Shown: piece by piece, positions 60,301 to 64,000 of the stretch | How the letters are laid out: the number at the start of each line of letters is the position of its first letter | Numbering within the stretch: the first letter of the stretch is position 1 | Assembly: GCA_045634365.1 (NCBI GenBank) | Contig: JAZRAC010000042.1 | Coordinates: 62,001 to 126,000 of the forward strand | Reading direction: 5' to 3' | Source: HGM04593 sp045634365 | GTDB lineage: Bacteria; Bacteroidota; Bacteroidia; Bacteroidales; Bacteroidaceae | DNA length: 64,000 nt | Notes under the pieces: generated by a model | Seen by the model: only the letters and a program-made list of their open reading frames with translations | Databases searched by the model: none | What the model was told of the DNA's origin: nothing | Program-made: the position numbers and the translations under genes

Positions 60301-62030
60301 TTGGTGTGTCCCAATCCATCGGCAATGGTTACCGATTCGGTCCAGCTGTGTCCGTCCCACTCGCTGCCGGCAGCGGTGCTGTGGCGCATAACAAGGTCAA
60401 CCTCGCCGTAGCCAATATCGTTGCCGCAGGGGCGGTAGTCGTTTATGGCAAACACATAACCATTGGCTGTGGTTGTGAGTGCGGGGATACGGTAGGGCTT
60501 TCCGTTGGGGCCGGGTGAATAGAAGAGATACTGATATTTGTTATAGGTGTCTACCGCAATGTTTACATTTACGGTGAGGCCGCCTTCGGGCAATGTCTGG
60601 TCGGCGATAGACTCGCTACCGTTGAAGTCCATCTTCCAGCCGTGGCACATAAAGCCTTTGGAGATTCCGAAGATTGCTCCCTCGGGCAGATACATTGTGC
60701 TCGATGCGGGGATTGTTGTCTTTTCGAGCATTCTTGTGCTTGTTGTGCCGTTGATGTTTATTGCAAGCTCGCCTATCTTGTAGTTCTGCTCGTAACCGCC
60801 TGCGGTCTGTGCATTGTAGTTTACTTTGAGAGCTTTGTCGGTGGCAATTTTTTTGATGTCCCAAACGGAACCGCCATCGCTTACATTGTAAAGTTTGATA
60901 TTCTGGCCTGCGCCACCGTGCATATTGAAACTCTGGCTGCTGGTTCCTGCGGGGCATATTGCAACGGCTCCGCTGGCTTGTGATACGATGCAGAGGTCGG
61001 TTCCCGTTGCGGTGAGTGTGGCTGCCGAGCCGCTTCCTGTTCCGGCGAGTGTCACTGCGAGAGTGTTGCCTGCTGTGCGGCTGTACATCTTGAACGATTC
61101 GGGGGTTCCCACAAGGTACCATATTTCATTCTCGCCGTATGCGCTGCTGCCGCTGTTCACTGCATTGTCGGTGTAGGCTGCGGCGGCATTCATTTTAATT
61201 GCATAGGCTTTGTCGCGATTGTTGTATATGGCTACGGGAATGGGATTTTCGAGCGATGATGAGAAAATGTCGATGCTGTAACGTGCCTCGATGCTGATGT
61301 CCTCGTCGAGTGTGCTCACTGTGTACTCTGTGCCCAAGTTCTCATCGCCATTGAAAAAGCCTACGAATGTGTAGGGGTTGTTTGCTGTTGCTGTGAGTGT
61401 TACGGGGAGTGTCACGGTATTCTCCCATTCGTTGTAGGGGAGAGTGGTAGCATCGCCGTTTACAAGAATTTCTCCGGCACCGGCGTAGTTGGCTGTTACG
61501 CTCAAATGGTTGCCACTGGGCTCAATGTATTCGACAAATACATAGTCGGTGCAGTAGCTTTCTGTTGTCTGATTGTAAACTCTGTTGGCTTGGTCGAAGC
61601 CTGTACCATCGTTCTTTGTTACAAGAAAGCGGCTCGCATTGTCCGACCAAATGGTGGTGCCTGCGTGAGTTACGGTTCCACTGCCGAGTGTGAAATTGTA
61701 GGCTGCGTCGGCAAGGGCTTTGTGTCCCAGATACTTTGCGGTGTTGCCTACATTGCGGAATGTGTACTTGCCGTTGGTTACGGTACATTCCCACACATAG
61801 TTGTCGCTGTTCTCGTCGACAGCGGTACTTAATGCCAATGTCCCGTTGTCGTTGTAGAAGTAACGGGGTACATAAGCACTGTTGTAGTAGGTGTCGGCAT
61901 AGATGTAGTACTTCTTGCCGCTCTCGGGCGTGCCGGTAGAGGTATCGCTCATTATCGGCGTTACGGCCCAAAGGTTTGCAATGCTCACTATGAATGCGAG
62001 CATATACAAAAACAGTCTTTTGGTTTTCAT
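54330..62030 (-). CDS. Giant GH33 sialidase - GH95 alpha-L-fucosidase fusion
   Basis: 2566 aa with a signal peptide (to about residue 22, IANLWA-V). Order: two lectin-like N-terminal regions (about 35-150 and 262-395); GH33 sialidase (about 500-890) with YRIPAL, DYRPCGNDIGYGEVDLVMRH, GFGDPAIVAD, an Asp box SDDFGKTW and WGNEPKCEELPDGSVLLSSR; four related modules of about 140 aa (starting near 908, 1047, 1197 and 1338); GH95 fucosidase (about 1490-2260) with HANINVQMNYWP, EYSPEHG (catalytic Glu) and HAPFQIDGNFGATSGINEML (catalytic Asp); an F5/8-type domain (about 2290-2455); a helical pair; and a C-terminus IFDLTGRKLNTISAPGIYII...NGKKV like T9SS type A signals. Both enzyme cores look complete. 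It would strip sialic acid and alpha-1,2-fucose caps from mucin-type glycans at the cell surface or outside. It appears monocistronic. Confidence 0.92.
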   Translation of the reverse strand: MKTKRLFLYMLAFIVSIANLWAVTPIMSDTSTGTPESGKKYYIYADTYYNSAYVPRYFYNDNGTLALSTAVDENSDNYVWECTVTNGKYTFRNVGNTAKYLGHKALADAAYNFTLGSGTVTHAGTTIWSDNASRFLVTKNDGTGFDQANRVYNQTTESYCTDYVFVEYIEPSGNHLSVTANYAGAGEILVNGDATTLPYNEWENTVTLPVTLTATANNPYTFVGFFNGDENLGTEYTVSTLDEDISIEARYSIDIFSSSLENPIPVAIYNNRDKAYAIKMNAAAAYTDNAVNSGSSAYGENEIWYLVGTPESFKMYSRTAGNTLAVTLAGTGSGSAATLTATGTDLCIVSQASGAVAICPAGTSSQSFNMHGGAGQNIKLYNVSDGGSVWDIKKIATDKALKVNYNAQTAGGYEQNYKIGELAININGTTSTRMLEKTTIPASSTMYLPEGAIFGISKGFMCHGWKMDFNGSESIADQTLPEGGLTVNVNIAVDTYNKYQYLFYSPGPNGKPYRIPALTTTANGYVFAINDYRPCGNDIGYGEVDLVMRHSTAAGSEWDGHSWTESVTIADGLGHTNEGIWKLGFGDPAIVADRESNQVLVMSVCGNRTCWDGNYGSGTDENPENPNRVARLYITFNEATQQWEVGESQEVTYDLYPLFKDSNGTVHSSSMFIGAGRIAQSSKIKVGTHYRIYCAVWVVTTTNRQHHNYALYSDDFGKTWNILGKLGYDNCPSKWGNEPKCEELPDGSVLLSSRKYNGRYFNVFRYTDAEKGEGSWVGEVSTNDIGDLAWGGNSTNGEPILVGNVLFQSAPTGNDRSNVAIFYKVLSNDPADYTPTKLSSGWTKIAISNAYSAYSSMTLLPDKETLAIYYEEAPGGYSMVYLPLKLKDILPADVYQALSALPPTYASEASPVWHYIKFSASGDVLFDQGAGNNAATATAEESDAAKWNIVGSKDGFYLVSKLGNYLAYDAANNRYTTTANKSEKIALTLTENIKGSWEIMRKGSNKSMSRITATRAITGSVGDADILNEANQISFLSLASVATDPAIFSTEDSPVWYQVVFQNGNWALTDKGSEQNALTAAKDGSDNAQFWQFIGTPDSFYMKSKNGNWLGYSTATSFYYSTTEANKVELSAFKTANGNYEGAYEIQRIGAEGCMNMFQGAAAGKKISEWTTGDGGNPVAFILEGEEPEVTVIPFFSTEAEPTYWWAQFRAGSAVIADQGADNNVQTAEKSYTGAQLWQLVGDETSFYMKNKNGNYLSWNGSRFATSASADSKATLILHENSNAGYYEIQVSGVSGNSYMNQHGGTGTGKELGVWSKGDNNNPLTFVSAEPTFPNFSDSSNDYWYFIKFGNGGWVIEDKGTGNNVLTASIDDLNAQKWKLVGTKDNCQIVNKDGNYLVYQSERIKTSTTADAQGFKIVATENGNYPLYLEIQHASSATTAFNMWGGAGSDKPIGLWNANADGNPVQFVNEADIVYPEFKVAESNAATPEEKLTLWYTQPAPATKVANTWMEYSLPIGNGQFGGSLFGGVAKDEILFNDKTLWSGGPNSYGYYLPFGSVYIEDISGNFTYNRTKPVQNYYRDLNLNTATGTVTYEDVNGVKYTKQYIASNPDKAIVTKITASEAGKLSFRITMESGKPTVAATTSYSDGYAQFTGKLETVSYNATLKVVAKGGFTSTGTDGITVEEADEVLIVLVGSTDFIGNDPSHINGNAANLPADNKAQADAVAERGWNAVYAAHVADHQKFFNRVTLELDGVENNLPTNELIEAYNAASGTRNLMLEQLYYNYGRYLSIASSRGTDLPNNLQGIWNNTCTPPWHSDIHANINVQMNYWPVSAGNLNEMYEPFLNYIINEAAQPEWQNRAVIAGQSRGWTCLTENNIFGGISGFAPNYVIANAWYVTHLWQYYRYTLDKEFLARAFPAMLGAAQFWADRMVLAADGTYECPNEYSPEHGPGSENAVAHAQQIAWEALDNTIKAADILGGVAAGIITEADYELIVDRFTKMDKGLATEEYDGSWGATYNGVPTGAKIIREWKYSPFTASNDKGHRHMSHLMALFPFSQLTPASEYFEPAINSMKLRGDESTGWSMGWKINLWARALMGDRSHAILRKALKHSTSYGTNQYAGGIYYNLYDSHAPFQIDGNFGATSGINEMLLQSHTDVIDILPALPTEWSKGSISGLKAVGDFTVNIEWDSNQASKVTITNNQGQPCYVKCAGIDGADITINGTAVTLGEAKTVNGLECYQIASGAGDEIVITFSNATQVDKTALERLIANTEELIDQCYDYYATEAPLTVTEGQNYYIWSNADHNDHNSNKDGDGVPALIDGESGTFFHTNWNNAVTTITDDHFIEINLGDENAVAEFKFHYQARTGDGLGDYPKTIKIQGSNDGSNYTDIATVEPRNENGGEIQNGTEWASGTIGNGTAYSTLRFYVTATTTNKSAGGHIFWHMAEFGLTPRSKEPVINYPGEKVAQAVEEAQAEVEVSTNALTIEQSVAEYKATLADLQTAYDNLLAAIESSDDDVTGIIEIEDTTTNNALKGTIFDLTGRKLNTISAPGIYIINGKKVFVE

Positions 62031-62168
62031 AAATGTGATTAATTAAAAAGTTATATAAAATTAAATTATTTGCGGATATATTCCAATTTGCAAATAAACG
62101 AAAAAAAAAGCAAATGGCAAGGTCTTTTGTTGCTTTTTTATATATTAGGTATATTTATTTAAGGATAG

Positions 62169-62200
62169 TTTGTTTTTCACTCGCATTTGTCTTATCTTCG
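62169..62200 (+). promoter_or_regulatory. Promoter for rpe-comEC
   Basis: TTTG (62169-62172), 20 nt, TATCTTCG (62193-62200), 45 bp before the rpe ATG at 62246. Confidence 0.75.
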
Positions 62201-62245
62201 CATAGTGTAACGGGTGTGTTTCTTGCCCATTAAAATTTGAGTATT

Positions 62246-62896
62246 ATGAGTCAGATAGTGTCGCCGTCGCTCCTGTCGGCCAATTTCGGAAATTTGCAGA
62301 AGGACCTGGAAATGATTAACCGCAGCGAGGCTGATTGGTTGCATATAGATGTTATGGATGGGGTGTTTGTGCCCAATATCTCATTCGGCCCTCCCGTGCT
62401 TAAATATGTTGCGGAGCTTTGTACAAAGCCGCTCGACGTGCATTTGATGGTGGTTAATCCGATGAACTATCTTGATGCGGTGAAGGCGTTGAATGCCCGT
62501 ATAATGAATATTCACTACGAGGCTTGCACTCACTTGCACCGCGCTGTAACGCAGATAAAAGATGCGGGTATGTTGGCGGGTGTTACGCTCAATCCCTCTA
62601 CTCCTGTGTGTATGTTGAAGGATATAATCGAGGAGTTGGACTTGGTGCTGCTTATGAGCGTGAACCCGGGCTTTGGCGGGCAGAAGTTTATACCTCACAC
62701 AGTGAATAAAGTGCGTGAATTGCGTGAGTTGATAGACTCGACCGGCTCAAAGGCTGTTATTGAGGTTGATGGTGGCGTGAATGTGGCTACTGGTGCTCTT
62801 TTGGCAGAGGCCGGTGCCGATGCGCTGGTTGCCGGTAATGCGGTATTTGGTGCCGAGAGTCCCGAGGCGGTAATTTCGGCGTTGCGTGCATTGTAA
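62246..62896 (+). CDS. rpe: Ribulose-phosphate 3-epimerase
   Basis: 216 aa from ATG 62246. TIM-barrel motifs: VSPSLLSANFGNLQKDLEMI, WLHIDVMDGVFVPNISFGPP (metal-binding HxDxMDG), LDVHLMVVNP, LMSVNPGFGGQKF and VIEVDGGVNVATG. It interconverts ribulose-5-phosphate and xylulose-5-phosphate in the pentose phosphate pathway. A TTG 9 bp upstream (62237) is an unlikely alternative. comEC follows after 5 bp. Confidence 0.96.
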   Translation: MSQIVSPSLLSANFGNLQKDLEMINRSEADWLHIDVMDGVFVPNISFGPPVLKYVAELCTKPLDVHLMVVNPMNYLDAVKALNARIMNIHYEACTHLHRAVTQIKDAGMLAGVTLNPSTPVCMLKDIIEELDLVLLMSVNPGFGGQKFIPHTVNKVRELRELIDSTGSKAVIEVDGGVNVATGALLAEAGADALVAGNAVFGAESPEAVISALRAL

Positions 62897-62901
62897 CGAA
62901 T

Positions 62902-64000
62902 GTGACTGATTTTGATATAAAGAACTTCCCGTTGCTGAAACTTGCGTTACCGCTTGTTGCAGGCATAATTATAGGGTGGCTGTGTGGCGTTGATGTGCTG
63001 CACATTGCCACCTTGTTTGTTGTGTCGTTGCTTGTGCTTGCGGCGGGCTTTTTGTCGCAGGCTCCTCGGTGGCTGTTTGGTGCCGGAGTGGTGGGTGCGA
63101 TGCTTGCCATAGGACTGTTTGTGATTACTTGCGACAAGGGAATTGAAAATCCAAAATGGACCGATGAAAAGGGCGTTTTTGAGGCTCAATTGCTTGAAAA
63201 TCCTCATTTGCGTGGTGTTGCCACAAGGGCGTTGGCACGTGTTGTGCGTGAGGGTGATGCGATGAGAGGCGCGCGTAACGAGGGTGTTGTACAATTGTAT
63301 TTTGCCAATTGCGTGGAGGCACTAGCCTTGAATGTGGGCGATAAGATTCGTTTCAAAGGAGCGATACAGAATCCAGCAAACAGTGGTAATCCTGCGGAGT
63401 TTGATGTTGTGCGTTATATGCGTATAAAAGGGGTTACGGGAACGGTGTTTCTCCCTGTGGCAGCTTGGGAGTTTGCGGGGAGGGGTGAGCGCACCCTCTC
63501 GATGCTTGCGCTTGCTGTGCGTGAACGTATTGTGGATATGTATGAGAAGGTGGGCTTTGAGGGTGAGGGGCTTGCGTTGCTGTCGGCTTTTTCGGTGGGT
63601 GAGCGGCGCGGGTTCCCGCAGGACTTAAAAGAGGCCTATTCTTCGGCGGGTGTGAGCCATATTCTTGCTTTGTCGGGCTTGCATTTGGGTATGTTCTATA
63701 TGGTGCTTGTGGCTCTTTTTTCGTTTGCCGGCGGCTCGCGCACGGCTTTTGTTTTAAGAGAACTGCTTATTTTGCTTCTGCTGTGGGCTTTTGCTTTTGT
63801 TGCGGGGCTCACTCCTTCGGTGGTGCGTGCTGCAATATTGTTTACTATTCTTGGGGTGGGGCGTTGTTTGAGACGCGACGGCTCGGCTCTTAATTCTTTG
63901 GGCTGTGCGGCGATTGTGATGCTGATTGTGTCGCCTCGCTTGCTTTTCGATGCGGGGTTTCAGCTCTCATTCTCTTCGGTGGCGTCTATATTGTTGCTGC
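62902..64000 (+). CDS. ComEC/Rec2-family DNA uptake membrane protein (partial)
   Basis: At least 366 codons; the gene runs off the right edge. The only start near the rpe stop is GTG 62902, giving VTDFDIKNFPLLKLALPLVA, a first membrane helix. A DUF4131-like soluble domain (about 80-200, including NSGNPAEFDVVRYMRIKGVT) precedes the competence domain with SVGERRGFPQDLKEAYSSAG, VSHILALSGLHLGMFYMVLV and GLTPSVVRAAI, which are the classic ComEC blocks. It would form the inner-membrane channel for single-stranded DNA uptake. It lies 5 bp after rpe in one operon. Confidence 0.9.
   Translation, partial: MTDFDIKNFPLLKLALPLVAGIIIGWLCGVDVLHIATLFVVSLLVLAAGFLSQAPRWLFGAGVVGAMLAIGLFVITCDKGIENPKWTDEKGVFEAQLLENPHLRGVATRALARVVREGDAMRGARNEGVVQLYFANCVEALALNVGDKIRFKGAIQNPANSGNPAEFDVVRYMRIKGVTGTVFLPVAAWEFAGRGERTLSMLALAVRERIVDMYEKVGFEGEGLALLSAFSVGERRGFPQDLKEAYSSAGVSHILALSGLHLGMFYMVLVALFSFAGGSRTAFVLRELLILLLLWAFAFVAGLTPSVVRAAILFTILGVGRCLRRDGSALNSLGCAAIVMLIVSPRLLFDAGFQLSFSSVASILLL

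Overview
The window is a chromosomal segment of a gut-type Bacteroidales bacterium (Bacteroidota). The support is the gene content: DUF4421, DUF4468, DUF4270 and DUF4295 proteins, a Porin_10-type porin, PPi-dependent phosphofructokinase, a methylmalonyl-CoA epimerase/carboxyltransferase set, a split glycogen locus, a TonB-dependent receptor with a carboxypeptidase-like domain and T9SS-like C-terminal residues. The promoters agree: most recognisable ones have the Bacteroidota form TTTG, 19-21 nt, TAnnTTTG or TAnnTTCG, and few genes carry a Shine-Dalgarno sequence. I cannot fix genus or species; Bacteroidaceae, Prevotellaceae and Muribaculaceae all remain possible.

Left part, 1-31 kb, is mostly core. 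An OmpP1-like protein converges on an envelope operon (DUF4468, a 56-aa membrane protein with a GTG start, a porin, an oxidoreductase and DUF4421). Then come a PASTA protein and a pseudouridine synthase, GH25 lysozyme with pfp, an amidase/xanthan-lyase-like protein, rpmH, the ilvA-ridA pair, nhaA, tRNA-Arg(TCT), a Crp/Fnr regulator, and the operon miaA, diacylglycerol kinase, kdsA. The glycogen locus follows (GH133, GT4, GH57 on +; DUF4270 and a short starch-synthase domain on -), then panC-panD.

The middle, 31-38 kb, holds a GH20 hexosaminidase, a carboxylase set without its membrane beta subunit (biotin carrier, 48-aa OadG-tail-like protein, carboxyltransferase, epimerase), and an acyl-CoA ligase. 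From about 38.5 to 46.5 kb lies a decayed, AT-richer mobilizable island. It contains a 5'-truncated relaxase, a membrane/coiled-coil partner, a tiny integrase remnant, a rod-shaped RNA candidate, two orphan proteins, a helicase-tail fragment, an RloA/RloB (AbiL-type) defence pair, and a tyrosine integrase interrupted by one in-frame amber codon.

The right part, 46.6-64 kb, has a cysteine-rich Spy/CpxP-like protein, a TonB receptor, a GNAT-like protein, tsaD-cinA-rpmB-rpmG-DUF4295, an HD hydrolase, a 2566-residue sialidase/fucosidase fusion, rpe, and a comEC cut by the window edge.

The least expected signals are these: a repeat found at promoters whose central stem is kept by compensatory changes; a 330-bp interspersed repeat in two copies, one fused to the broken relaxase; the rod-like RNA; and the GH33-GH95 fusion carrying four related lectin-like modules between its two enzymes.
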